From CAVSVP01 sp963731125 (lineage in GTDB: Bacteria; Pseudomonadota; Gammaproteobacteria; Competibacterales; Competibacteraceae), in NCBI GenBank assembly GCA_963731125.1, contig CAVSVP010000008.1, forward strand, positions 372,001 through 436,000: DNA of 64,000 nt, written 5' to 3'. This document shows, one piece after another, positions 25,875 to 35,095 of the stretch. Each line of letters opens with the position of its first letter. Position 1 is the stretch's first letter. The notes beneath the pieces were generated by a model. The model did no database searches. It was not told where the DNA came from and worked only from the letters and a program-made list of their open reading frames with translations. Made by a program: the position numbers and the translations under genes.

Positions 25875-27479
25875 ATGGGAAAAAGCCGAAGCATGAGATG
25901 TTTACTGGGAGCGCTACTCGGCGTTTTATTGCTCCTCACCGCCGCTCTCGGTACGGCGGCGACACCGAAGGACATCTTGGTGATGGCCAACGCCATTGAC
26001 GATATTATTACCTTGGATCCCGCCGAGATTTTTGAGTTTTCCGGCGCCGAGTACGCCGCCAACACCTATGACCGTCTGCTAAGTTACGACATGACCCATG
26101 TCTCCACGCTCTTTGGCGTGGCCGCTGAAAGTTGGACCATCTCGCCTGACGGCAAAACTTACACCTTTAAGCTGCGTCCGGGTATCACCTTCGCCTCGGG
26201 TAACCCGCTGACTGCCGAAGACGCCGCTTTTTCCCTCCAGCGGGTCGTGCGGCTCGGCAAAGGGCCGGCTTTTATTTTGACTCAGTTCGGGTTTACGGCG
26301 GACAATGTGCAAGATAAGATCCGCGCCGTCGATCCGCTGACCCTGGTGATCGAGACGGATCAAGCCTATGCGCCTACCTTCGTATTATATTGTTTGACCG
26401 CTACCGCCAGCTCCGTGGTAGACAAAAAGACCGTTCTTGCCCATGAGCAGAATGGTGATTTGGGCCACGCCTGGCTGCGTACCCACTACGCCGGTTCCGG
26501 GCCTTTTCAACTGCGCCAATGGAAACCCAATGAAGTCCTGGTGCTCGACCGGCATGAGGACTATTGGGGCGGTGCGCCTGCCATGCAGCGGGTGATTACG
26601 CGGCATATTATCGAGCCGACCACACAGCGTCTGCTGCTGGAGAAAGGGGATATCGACATTGCCCGTAAGCTGGGCCCCGCGCAGCTGCAAGGTCTGCGTA
26701 ACCACTCGGACATTCGTTTGCGTCAGAGTGAAAAGGGCGAATTGTATTATTTCAGTCTAAACCAGAAAAACCCCCTGCTGGCGAACCCCGAGGTTCGCCA
26801 AGCCTTTAAGTATCTCGTGGATTATCAGGGTATTGCCGATACGCTTATGCAAGGCAAGGCCACCGTACACCAGGCGTTCTTGCCGAAAGGATTTCTGGGC
26901 GCCGTGCCTGACACTCCGTTTGCTCTTGACGTGGACAAAGCCAAGGCGCTGCTGGCGCAGGCCGGCCTTGCCAAGGGCTTTACCGTGACGATGGATACCC
27001 GCAACAGCGCGGAAATTATGGAAATGGCCCAAGCGATTCAGGCGACGCTGGCGTTGGCCGGTATCCAGCTGGAAATCATTCCCGCTGATAACAAGCAAAC
27101 GCTGACCAAGTATCGGGCGCGCCGTCATGATATCTACATCGGCCGCTGGGGGTCCGACTATCAGGACCCCCATAGCAACGCCAAAGCCTTTGCCAGCAAT
27201 CCCGATAATACCGAGTCCGCCGAGGTCAAGACACTGGCTTGGCGTAACGCCTGGGAGATTCCGGAAATGACCCGGAAAACCCAAGCCGCCATGTTAGAGC
27301 GTGATGCCGCCAAGCGCGCGCAACGCTACGAGGAACTCCAGCGGGAACATCAGCAGACCTCGCCCTTTGTCATTATGTTCCAGGAAATCGAAGTCATCGC
27401 CGAGCGCAAGAACGTGCATGGTTTTGTGGTAGGTCCCGCCTTCGATGACTATCGTTATGCCGGGGTGAGGAAGGAGTAA
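25875..27479 (+). CDS. Peptide/nickel-type ABC transporter substrate-binding protein (SBP_bac_5)
   Basis: 534 aa from the ATG at 25875. I prefer it to an in-frame ATG at 25854 because AGAGGA lies about 10 nt upstream. A signal peptide (CLLGALLGVLLLLTAALGTA) is followed by the family-5 fold: DILVMANAIDDIITLDPAEI, LLSYDMTH, SWTISPDGKTYTFKLRPGI (family signature), ENGDLGHAWLRTHYAGSGPF, and FASNPDNTESAEVKTLAWRN. No lipobox, so it is probably a free periplasmic protein. It is the first gene of an operon with two permeases and one ATPase. The ligand (oligopeptide, dipeptide or other) cannot be told from sequence. Confidence 0.92.
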   Translation: MGKSRSMRCLLGALLGVLLLLTAALGTAATPKDILVMANAIDDIITLDPAEIFEFSGAEYAANTYDRLLSYDMTHVSTLFGVAAESWTISPDGKTYTFKLRPGITFASGNPLTAEDAAFSLQRVVRLGKGPAFILTQFGFTADNVQDKIRAVDPLTLVIETDQAYAPTFVLYCLTATASSVVDKKTVLAHEQNGDLGHAWLRTHYAGSGPFQLRQWKPNEVLVLDRHEDYWGGAPAMQRVITRHIIEPTTQRLLLEKGDIDIARKLGPAQLQGLRNHSDIRLRQSEKGELYYFSLNQKNPLLANPEVRQAFKYLVDYQGIADTLMQGKATVHQAFLPKGFLGAVPDTPFALDVDKAKALLAQAGLAKGFTVTMDTRNSAEIMEMAQAIQATLALAGIQLEIIPADNKQTLTKYRARRHDIYIGRWGSDYQDPHSNAKAFASNPDNTESAEVKTLAWRNAWEIPEMTRKTQAAMLERDAAKRAQRYEELQREHQQTSPFVIMFQEIEVIAERKNVHGFVVGPAFDDYRYAGVRKE

Positions 27480-27524
27480 TATGGTATTTTGCGGTGCTTG
27501 AGCCGGGGGGGAGTTAATGTCCCC

Positions 27525-28589
27525 ATGGCGCTAAAGCCAACTGCAGTTACCGCTCCCGCTAGCGGACACCCGTTGTGGTGGCGTCCGCTGACCGGTTTTG
27601 GCAAGCTGCTGGTCACGGTTGCACTCACTTTCCTGGGGCTGCTGTTTGTGACTTTTGTTATCGGCCGCGTCATCCCCATCGACCCGGTGCTGGCGGTTGT
27701 GGGCGATCGGGCGTCGGCCGATGTATACGAACGGGTGCGTGTGGAACTGGGTTTACATTTACCGCTTTGGCAGCAGTTTCTGCGCTATCTGCAGCAGACT
27801 CTGACAGGCGATTTAGGGTATTCCGTGCTCACGGCCAATCCCGTGCTTGAGGATATTAAACGGGTTTTCCCCGCGACCGTCGAATTAGCGGTACTCGGCA
27901 CTTTAATCGGCGTGTTCGGCGGGATTCCCTTGGGCGTCATCGCTGCGGTTAAGCGGGGAAAATGGCAGGACCAGTTGATTCGTGTCCTTGGTCTAATGGG
28001 GTATTCCATCCCCATTTTCTGGTTGGGGTTAATGGGACTGCTGCTCTTTTACGCACAGCTGGGCTGGGTCGGCGGACCAGGGCGGCTGGATATTGCTTAC
28101 GACTATATCGTCGCACCGGTAACCGGTATGTTGCTGATAGATAGTTTACTGGCCGGCGAATGGGAGGTGTGGCGGAACGCATTTAGCCACATTGTCTTGC
28201 CGGCCGGTCTGCTCGGCTATTTCAGTTTGGCCTATATCAGCCGGATGACGCGCTCCTTTATGCTGGAGCAACTTAGCCAGGAATACATTACCACGGCGCG
28301 CATTAAGGGTATTCGCGAAGCCCGGATCGTTTGGCGGCATGCCTTAGGCAATGCGCTGGTACCCTTAATTACCGTGGTGGCGCTGTCCTTTGCCAATCTT
28401 CTGGAGGGATCGGTGTTGACTGAGACGGTGTTTGCCTGGCCGGGGTTGGGGCAATATATTACCCATTCTCTGCTGAATGCCGATATGAATGCCGTGCTGG
28501 GAGGCACTCTGGTGGTGGGAACGGTATTTATCGGCGTTAATCTATTGTCCGACGTATTGTACCGGTTGTTGGATCCGCGGGCTCGATGA
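27525..28589 (+). CDS. DppB/OppB-like ABC transporter permease
   Basis: 354 aa from the ATG at 27525; an upstream in-frame extension has no start with a binding site, while GGGGGGGAG lies about 15 nt before this ATG. Six or so hydrophobic segments occur. The family N-terminal segment FVTFVIGRVIPIDPVLAVVG is present, as is the EAA loop EYITTARIKGIREARIVWRH that contacts the ATPase. The 3' end overlaps dppC by ATGA. Inner-membrane channel subunit pairing with the next gene product. Confidence 0.9.
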   Translation: MALKPTAVTAPASGHPLWWRPLTGFGKLLVTVALTFLGLLFVTFVIGRVIPIDPVLAVVGDRASADVYERVRVELGLHLPLWQQFLRYLQQTLTGDLGYSVLTANPVLEDIKRVFPATVELAVLGTLIGVFGGIPLGVIAAVKRGKWQDQLIRVLGLMGYSIPIFWLGLMGLLLFYAQLGWVGGPGRLDIAYDYIVAPVTGMLLIDSLLAGEWEVWRNAFSHIVLPAGLLGYFSLAYISRMTRSFMLEQLSQEYITTARIKGIREARIVWRHALGNALVPLITVVALSFANLLEGSVLTETVFAWPGLGQYITHSLLNADMNAVLGGTLVVGTVFIGVNLLSDVLYRLLDPRAR

Positions 28590-29491
28590 GCAATATCGTC
28601 ACACCGGCTTGGCTGGCCAGCGCTGTTCCGCAATCACGCCGACAGGCCGTTTTAAGCCGGATTTGGGTAGGTTGGCTGATGTTTTCCCGCAATCGGCTGG
28701 CGTTACTGGGCCTGGTAATCGTCCTGGGGCTGGTGGTGGTTGTTGCGCTGGCGCCTCTGCTGGCCCCGGATTCGCCCGTCGTGCCTAACCTGCAAAACCG
28801 CTTACAACCGCCGAGCGCCGGCCACTGGTTCGGTACTGACGAACTGGGCCGGGATATCTACAGTCGGGTGGTTTACGGCGCACGTTTGACTCTCTATGTG
28901 GTTGTGCTGGTGGCCGTCATGGCGGCGCCCGTCGGGCTGCTGATCGGCACCACGGCGGGTTATTTTGGCGGTTGGTGGGATGCTCTCCTGATGCGACTGA
29001 CCGATATTTTTTTAGCTTTTCCCCGGTTGATTTTAGCGCTGGCCCTGGTGGCAGCCCTCGGCCCGGGTATTGTCAATGCGGTGTTGGCCATTGCGCTGAC
29101 CGCCTGGCCGCCTTACGCACGCCTTGCCCGCGCCGAGACCCTGACCGTGCGCCATACCGATTTTGTCGCTGCGGTGCGTCTGCAGGGGGCATCCCAGGCG
29201 CGCATCATCTGGCGCTATATTGTCCCGCTCTGCACGGCCTCGGTCATCGTGCGGGTCACTCTGGATATGGCGGGAATTATTTTAACGGCGGCCGGTCTCG
29301 GGTTCCTTGGCCTGGGTGCGCAGCCGCCCGCGCCGGAATGGGGGGCGATGATTGCGGCGGGACGTAAATTTCTGCTGGATCAGTGGTGGGTGGCCACCAT
29401 GCCCGGAATTGCCATCTGTTTGGTCAGTTTGGGATTTAATCTGTTGGGCGACGGCCTGCGGGACGTGTTGGATCCGAGACATGGAGACTGA
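28586..29491 (+). CDS. DppC/OppC-like ABC transporter permease
   Basis: 301 aa. The N-terminal OppC segment MFSRNRLALLGLVIVLGLVV is followed by GHWFGTDELGRDIYSRVVYG, a family signature. The EAA loop TDFVAAVRLQGASQARIIWR lies near residue 200. Start codon overlaps the DppB stop (ATGA), so translation is coupled. Forms the heterodimeric channel with the upstream permease. Confidence 0.92.
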   Translation: MSNIVTPAWLASAVPQSRRQAVLSRIWVGWLMFSRNRLALLGLVIVLGLVVVVALAPLLAPDSPVVPNLQNRLQPPSAGHWFGTDELGRDIYSRVVYGARLTLYVVVLVAVMAAPVGLLIGTTAGYFGGWWDALLMRLTDIFLAFPRLILALALVAALGPGIVNAVLAIALTAWPPYARLARAETLTVRHTDFVAAVRLQGASQARIIWRYIVPLCTASVIVRVTLDMAGIILTAAGLGFLGLGAQPPAPEWGAMIAAGRKFLLDQWWVATMPGIAICLVSLGFNLLGDGLRDVLDPRHGD

Positions 29492-29494
29492 CGG

Positions 29495-30346
29495 TTGACA
29501 AGTCACAACGATGGCAGATCATTGCTCTGTGTCGAGGATCTGCAAGTCACTTTTACGACGCGCCGGGAAGCAGTGCCGGCGGTACGCGGCGTCAGTTTTG
29601 CCATGCGTCGCGAAAAGCTGGGTATCGTCGGCGAATCCGGTTCCGGTAAGACCCAGATTGGTCGCGCTATTCTGGGTCTGGTGCCTCCACCGGGGCAGGT
29701 CAAGGCACGGAGACTGGAGTTTGCGGGTATGAACTTATTGGGCATCGGCGAGAAGCAGTGGTGTGCCATCCGCGGTAAACGGATAACCATGGTAATGCAG
29801 GATCCCAAATACTCGCTGAATCCCGTCATGCCCATTGGCCGCCAAATCGCCGAAGCCTATCGTGCCCATAGCGCAGCCAGCCGCGCCGAGGCACGGCGCA
29901 GAGTGCTGGACATGCTGGCGGCGGTGCGTATCCGTGACCCGGAACGGGTGTATGCCGCCTACCCCCATGAGGTTTCCGGGGGAATGGGGCAGCGGATCAT
30001 GATTGCCATGATGCTGATTACTGAACCGGAGTTATTGATCGCCGATGAGCCCACTTCGGCACTCGACGTGACCGTGCAGCTGCAGGTGCTCGCCATTTTA
30101 GATGATTTGGTCAGCCAACGGGGCATGGGACTGATCCTAATCAGCCACGATCTGAATCTGGTGGGATCGTTCTGCGACCGCGTGCTGGTCACCTATGGAG
30201 GCCGCGTGCTGGAGGAACTCAAAACGACTGAGTTAGCGACGGCGCACCACCCGTATACGCGCGGCTTACTCAGTTGTCAACCACAGATTGCCGATGGCCA
30301 TAAGCCACTGCCGGTGCTGGAGCGTGATCCGGCCTGGTTGACATAG
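29495..30346 (+). CDS. DppD/OppD-like ABC transporter ATPase (sole ATPase of the operon)
   Basis: 283 aa from a TTG start 3 nt after the permease stop, with GGAG upstream. Walker A GESGSGKT, Q-loop QDPKYSLNP, signature VSGGMGQR, Walker B LLIADEPTSALDV and the H-loop SHDLN are all present. The C-terminal HHPYTRGLLSCQP segment is the OppD/DppD nucleotide-binding extension. Peptide transporters of this class normally use a DppD-DppF pair. The next gene is convergent, so the partner is missing here: it is encoded elsewhere, lost, or replaced by a homodimer. It also lacks the Cys-rich 4Fe-4S tail seen in some OppD proteins. Confidence 0.93.
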   Translation: MTSHNDGRSLLCVEDLQVTFTTRREAVPAVRGVSFAMRREKLGIVGESGSGKTQIGRAILGLVPPPGQVKARRLEFAGMNLLGIGEKQWCAIRGKRITMVMQDPKYSLNPVMPIGRQIAEAYRAHSAASRAEARRRVLDMLAAVRIRDPERVYAAYPHEVSGGMGQRIMIAMMLITEPELLIADEPTSALDVTVQLQVLAILDDLVSQRGMGLILISHDLNLVGSFCDRVLVTYGGRVLEELKTTELATAHHPYTRGLLSCQPQIADGHKPLPVLERDPAWLT

Positions 30347-30409
30347 CGCCATGCTGGGCCGGTTCCGATAGCCAAGGCCGCTTTCCTGAAAGACCGGTAA
30401 ACCCTCCTG

Positions 30410-32083
30410 TTACGGTATAATCCGTTGTCCCTTGCGGTGCATACGAAACCATCGATAACCATAGCCACCGAGTTCCAGTTCCAGGGGCCCGCCTTGATAG
30501 GGCGCGTAGCGGCGGTCGCCAAGCAGATTGACGAGACCCTGGAAGTCGGCGGCATCAGGTAATTTCAGTGTCGTCTGGCAGGGCTTGGCCGATAGGTTGT
30601 GAATGGCGATTATTGTGCTTCCCTGCCAGTCACAGCGATGGGCAAACAGGCTGGGGTGGGCGGTTTCCAGCAGTTGCCAAGTACCCCAACCAAATTCAGG
30701 ACATTCCCGGCGCCGGCGGATCAGGCGCTCCATCCAGTTAAGTAGCGAGTTCGGCTCAAGGCGTTGATCGACGACATTAACGGCGTTGGGACCATAGTGC
30801 TCGCTGGTCACCAGAGGTCTTCGCAATATAGCGGGGTCGGCGGTAGAAAACCCGCCGCTGTTCTCGCCGGACCATTGCATGGGCGTGCGTACGCTCATTC
30901 GTCCGGGTATATCTAGGTTCTCGGCCATGCCAATCTCCTCACCGTAAAAGAGCACCGGCGTACCGGGCAGTGAGAACAGGAGACTATAGACCATACGGAT
31001 ACGGCGCTGATCTCCATTTAGCATGGTCGGCAAGCGCCGGCGAATCCCGCGGTCGAACAGCCGCATTGTTGCGGCGGGTCCTAGTGCCGCAAAGACTTCC
31101 TGACGTTCGGCTTCCGTTAGCCTGTCCAAGGTCAGTTCATCATGGTTGGTCACAAAGTTTGCCCACTGATTGATAGAGGCAATGGTCGGCAGGGCCTTAA
31201 TTGCCTCCTGTAGCGGTCCCGCGTCTTCACGGACCAACGCCAGGTAAAGTTTCTGATTCAGGACAAAGTTAAAGAGTAGATGCAATTCGTCGCCATTCTG
31301 ATCACCGAAGTAATGGCGCTGCTCCTGGGGTGGCAGGTTAACTTCGCCAAGCAGGACGGCATCTCCCCGGCGGCGCGCCAAAAAGGCTCTTAGGTCACGG
31401 AGAAAGTCATGAGGAAGAAAATCAATCTCGCCTGTCAGGCCCTTGGTTTCCACCAAAAAAGGCACCGCATCAACGCGAAAACCCGCCACGCCTAACTGTA
31501 GCCAATAGCCGATGATCTGGAGGATATGCTCGCGGACTGCCGGATTGGCGATATTAAGATCCGGTTGGTGCGAGTAAAAGCGATGCAAATAATACTGCCC
31601 CGCCTGTTCATCCCAATGCCAATTGCTGTCTTCAACATTCGGAAAGATGATTCCCGCGGGGCCATCCTCGGGGATCTCGTCTCGCCATACATAGTAGTCA
31701 CGGTAAGGCGCGTGCCGATCGGCACGCGCTGCCTGAAACCAGGGATGTTGGTCGGAGGTATGATTAACCACCAAATCAATGATGACACGAATTCCACGGT
31801 CCTGGGCCGTACGTAACAAATCCACAAAATCGCCTGCCGTGCCCAACCGCGGATCGACGGTAAAATGGTCGGTCACATCATAACCGTCATCCCGATTGGG
31901 GGTAGGATAAAAGGGCATGAGCCAGATGCAATTAACACCGATGCCGGCCAGATAATCGACGCGCTGGATCAGTCCGGGCAAGTCTCCGATACCGTCACCG
32001 TTGGCGTCCAGAAAGGTTTCCACATCTAAGCAATAGATAATGGCGTTTTTCCACCATAAGTCGCCTGTGGCCTTAATCAGCAT
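30410..32083 (-). CDS. treS: GH13 trehalose-synthase-like (TreS) / alpha-amylase-family enzyme
   Basis: 557 aa from the ATG at 32083, chosen because GAGGGGC precedes it; a longer frame upstream has no such site. It shows the (beta/alpha)8 motifs in order: DGYDVTDHFTVDPRLG, IDLVVNHTSDQHPW, GFRVDAVPF with the nucleophile Asp205, LLGEVNLPP with the acid Glu, and FVTNHDELTLDR. WWKNAIIYCLDVETFLDANG at the N-terminus is TreS-like (interconversion of maltose and trehalose), but a plain alpha-glucosidase or GH13_16 relative is possible. No signal peptide. It is convergent with the ABC operon. With GlgX and the GH15 enzyme nearby it fits storage-glucan/trehalose metabolism. Confidence 0.85.
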   Translation of the reverse strand: MLIKATGDLWWKNAIIYCLDVETFLDANGDGIGDLPGLIQRVDYLAGIGVNCIWLMPFYPTPNRDDGYDVTDHFTVDPRLGTAGDFVDLLRTAQDRGIRVIIDLVVNHTSDQHPWFQAARADRHAPYRDYYVWRDEIPEDGPAGIIFPNVEDSNWHWDEQAGQYYLHRFYSHQPDLNIANPAVREHILQIIGYWLQLGVAGFRVDAVPFLVETKGLTGEIDFLPHDFLRDLRAFLARRRGDAVLLGEVNLPPQEQRHYFGDQNGDELHLLFNFVLNQKLYLALVREDAGPLQEAIKALPTIASINQWANFVTNHDELTLDRLTEAERQEVFAALGPAATMRLFDRGIRRRLPTMLNGDQRRIRMVYSLLFSLPGTPVLFYGEEIGMAENLDIPGRMSVRTPMQWSGENSGGFSTADPAILRRPLVTSEHYGPNAVNVVDQRLEPNSLLNWMERLIRRRRECPEFGWGTWQLLETAHPSLFAHRCDWQGSTIIAIHNLSAKPCQTTLKLPDAADFQGLVNLLGDRRYAPYQGGPLELELGGYGYRWFRMHRKGQRIIP

Positions 32084-32155
32084 AATAATGCCCCTCTGCA
32101 AAAACATCAGCAATACGACCGGCAGGGTTCGGTATGCTGGCAAGGTCTGCCTCAT

Positions 32156-32559
32156 TTCCCAACCGGTTCCTGCTTAGATAACACAGTTAATGTTATACCC
32201 CTTCATTGGGAATAGGAGAAATTTGAGAGACGGTGCGGCTGCAGATGACTAAGCCAATCAGGAAATACAATAACTGGTTTGCGATTTATCCCAGTTTCTT
32301 ACCGGTACCCATTGCGGTTAGATAAAGAACCAAGAGGATATTCCAGCCGTGGACCGGGGTGCTGAACTACTTTTCATTGGGGCTAAGGAATGGGTGCCGT
32401 TGTCCCGAAAGAGAAGGGCTTCATTTATGGGAAGCAACTATAGTGCCGGTCAAATGACCTGATACTGGTTACAAGGCTTCAAATCGTTAGTAAACAACGA
32501 TTGTAATAAAATTATCGGCATCAATTCATATGGCTGGCACTATAGCAGAGTTGGTTTTG
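32156..32559. other. Divergence/intergenic region, no gene
   Basis: About 400 bp between treS and the hybrid kinase, which are both on the minus strand. It contains treS upstream sequence and the kinase 3' flank. No RNA gene or strong terminator recognised. Confidence 0.4.
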
Positions 32560-34863
32560 CTAATTTTTTGGGTTGGTACAGCTCCGGTTTCGCTGTATCT
32601 CCGCTAGCAGCTTCAGCAAGGCTGCAGGCTCCACCGGTTTAACTAGGTGGTGGTCAAATCCTGCTTCCTGAGCACGGCGCCGATCCTCTTCCTGACCCCA
32701 GCCCGTTAGGGCGATAAGCACCATGTGTTGGCCCCACGCATGTGCGCGGATGCGGCATGCAGCGTCATAGCCGTTCAACTTTGGCATCCTGAGGTCAAGT
32801 AGCACCACCTCAGGCTGAAATTTCGCTGCCGCTTCGATGGCCTCGAGTCCGTCGTAAGCGGTGTGGATCTCATTACCCATAGCCTGCAGGAGGGTTGCCA
32901 AGGTATTCGCCGCATCCCTGTTATCATCCACGACCAGAACGCGGCATTGGGACGAATTTAACCCTCTGTCCTGCGAACTCAACTGCTGCAACTCCGGCGT
33001 TCGGGATGGGACAACCATTGGTAGGCGCACGACAAATTCACTTCCCTTGCCAGAGCCAGGGCTGTAAGCTTCAATACTACCGCCGTGCATTTCCACTAGC
33101 TGCTTTGTCAGCGCCAGGCCTATACCCAGTCCGCTGCGTGACCACTTCAGCGGCCGTTCTACCTGCGTAAATAAGTCAAAGACTTTTGCCAGCATCTCAG
33201 CGGGAATGCCAATTCCGGTATCTTTCACGGTCACCACAATCTCATTGCTGTGCCGTTCAGCCGTTAGCCAAATGTGGCCGTTCCGTTCGGTATATCTGGC
33301 GGCATTGTTGAGCAAATTGGAAAACACCTGAGCCAAGCGGGTCAAGTCAGCTTCCACATACAGTGGTTCAGACGGTAGCGTAACGGTGAGTTCATGACTA
33401 TTTGCCGCAAGCAATGGGGTGCTAACTTCTACGGCATTTTGTACCACCTCGGCCAGTTCGATTTGCTTCTTGCGCAGTAACAGCCGGTTACGGGTGATAC
33501 GGGAAACATCAAGCAGGTCATCCAGCAGCCGGGCCATTTGTTGCACCTGTCGGTCAATCACGTCCTGGCACCACTGCAATTCTGGTTCCGCAGTGCCTCG
33601 ACTCCGCAGAATGTTCACGGCGTTGAGAATTGGCGCTAGCGGATTTCTTAGTTCGTGAGCCAGCGTAGCCAAGAATTCATCCTTGCGGCGATTAGCCTCT
33701 TTTAACGCTTCCTCGGTTTGTTTTAACCTCGTCAAGTCGAGACCAAAGCCAATAAATCCTTCCTGCTGACCAGCTAGCTTGTCCAGCAGCACCGCACCAA
33801 CCAGTACGGGAACTTTGGTGTTGTCCTTACGAAGGTATTCCTTTTCGAACGGGCCGCAGACGCCCTTTTGAAGAAGCTGTTTTCTGGCCTCGCGGTCGAT
33901 TTCCGCCCATTCGGGTGGCGTGATCTGATTCCACCGCAGTGGCTTGGTAGTCAAATCTTCCCTTGTATAGCCGAGCATTTGTAGGAAATAATCGTTGGCG
34001 GCGGTAATTTGCCACTGTTGGTCAGTGAAAGCTACGCCGAAAAGACTGGAATCCATCAACCGCCGCAGCTGGGCCTCACTTTTCAGAACTGCTTGCTCGG
34101 CCCGTTTGAGGTAGGTAATGTTCGTGGCGATGCCGCCTACGGCGTAGGGCTCGCCGGTACTATCGTAGAGCGGAAACTTGACCGAGACATAAGTCTGAGT
34201 CTCACCGTTAACTGGCACGACTTCTTCCCGCTGGATGGTTTGCTTGTGCTCGATCACTTGCCGGTCATTGATCCGTAGGCAGTCGGCCACATCCTGCGGG
34301 AAAATATCATAGTCGGTCAATCCAAGCATCTTTTCCTGAGTGATGTGAAATAGCTTGCAGAATTCCCGGTTGACGAGCAAATGTCGACCTTCCCGGTCTT
34401 TGAAGAAGATAGCCGTGGTGCTGTTGTCGATGATGGCTTGCAGGAATGCCTGGCTTTGGCGGAGGGCCTCTTCGGTTTTTTGGCGCTCGGCAATCTCTTG
34501 CTCTAATTGCCGCTGCTTAGTCTTAGTGCGGTGTTGGGCGGCGCGTAGCGCCTCGCAGAGCCAGCAAATCAATCCACTGACGATAATAAATGCACCCATC
34601 CAGATGCGGTCCTTCGTTCCGGCAATGTACAGGGAGCCGAGCGGTTGTAGAAAGCAATAATTACCGGCCAGCCCACTCAATACCGTCGCTAGCAGGCCGG
34701 GTTTCCGCCCGCCATACCAAGCCGCCGGTACGACCGCCATGACAAACAACAGCAGTGGAGAGTCTTCGCCTAGGAAAAAACGGACCAATACAACGGTTGC
34801 CGTCATTACGATAGCAAGGAGATAGCCAAGAGCTGAAGAGCGATGTGTATTCTGCATAGCCAA
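32560..34863 (-). CDS. Hybrid histidine kinase: DUF4118-PAS-PAS-HisKA-HATPase-REC
   Basis: 767 aa. Residues ~10-110 are a KdpD-like four-helix membrane module (GYLLAIVMTATVVLVRFFLG and SPLLLFVMAVVPAAWYGGRK). Two PAS domains follow (about 140-250 and 260-375: STTAIFFKDREGRHLLVNRE; LFGVAFTDQQWQITAANDYF). HisKA has His403 in LAHELRNPLAPIL. The ATPase domain shows the N box (FSNLLNNAARYT), G1 (VKDTGIGIP) and G2 (GLGIGLALTKQL). A C-terminal receiver domain has the phospho-acceptor Asp690 in LLDLRMPKLNG. It is complete. The output partner (Hpt or response regulator) is not adjacent. Confidence 0.93.
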   Translation of the reverse strand: MAMQNTHRSSALGYLLAIVMTATVVLVRFFLGEDSPLLLFVMAVVPAAWYGGRKPGLLATVLSGLAGNYCFLQPLGSLYIAGTKDRIWMGAFIIVSGLICWLCEALRAAQHRTKTKQRQLEQEIAERQKTEEALRQSQAFLQAIIDNSTTAIFFKDREGRHLLVNREFCKLFHITQEKMLGLTDYDIFPQDVADCLRINDRQVIEHKQTIQREEVVPVNGETQTYVSVKFPLYDSTGEPYAVGGIATNITYLKRAEQAVLKSEAQLRRLMDSSLFGVAFTDQQWQITAANDYFLQMLGYTREDLTTKPLRWNQITPPEWAEIDREARKQLLQKGVCGPFEKEYLRKDNTKVPVLVGAVLLDKLAGQQEGFIGFGLDLTRLKQTEEALKEANRRKDEFLATLAHELRNPLAPILNAVNILRSRGTAEPELQWCQDVIDRQVQQMARLLDDLLDVSRITRNRLLLRKKQIELAEVVQNAVEVSTPLLAANSHELTVTLPSEPLYVEADLTRLAQVFSNLLNNAARYTERNGHIWLTAERHSNEIVVTVKDTGIGIPAEMLAKVFDLFTQVERPLKWSRSGLGIGLALTKQLVEMHGGSIEAYSPGSGKGSEFVVRLPMVVPSRTPELQQLSSQDRGLNSSQCRVLVVDDNRDAANTLATLLQAMGNEIHTAYDGLEAIEAAAKFQPEVVLLDLRMPKLNGYDAACRIRAHAWGQHMVLIALTGWGQEEDRRRAQEAGFDHHLVKPVEPAALLKLLAEIQRNRSCTNPKN

Positions 34864-34968
34864 TCTGTTTATTCAGCATCGTCCGGGTATATTTACCAAG
34901 CTATGAAAACTGTCTCACGCGGTTAATCAAGCTCAGGAAAACAGGGCAAGTACAAGGTAAGTCAAGGG

Positions 34969-35079
34969 TTAGGGGTTTGGAGACGTAGAGTCATTCTTTT
35001 TTGAGTGTAGCAGGTTAACACATGCCTTGGCATAGACGCCGTTAGCGGGTTGGTTGAGTTCGTGGGCTACCATGGCCAT
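34969..35079 (-). pseudogene. HisKA fragment of a lost sensor kinase
   Basis: A 36-residue frame reads MAMVAHELNQPANGVYAKA then CVNLL, matching the His-containing phosphotransfer helix (HELNQP followed by a YAxACxxLL segment) of sensor kinases. Nothing of the rest of such a protein is present on either side. It is a remnant next to the LRR gene's stop. Confidence 0.5.
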
Positions 35080-35095
35080 TGTCTTTTGTTATTTT

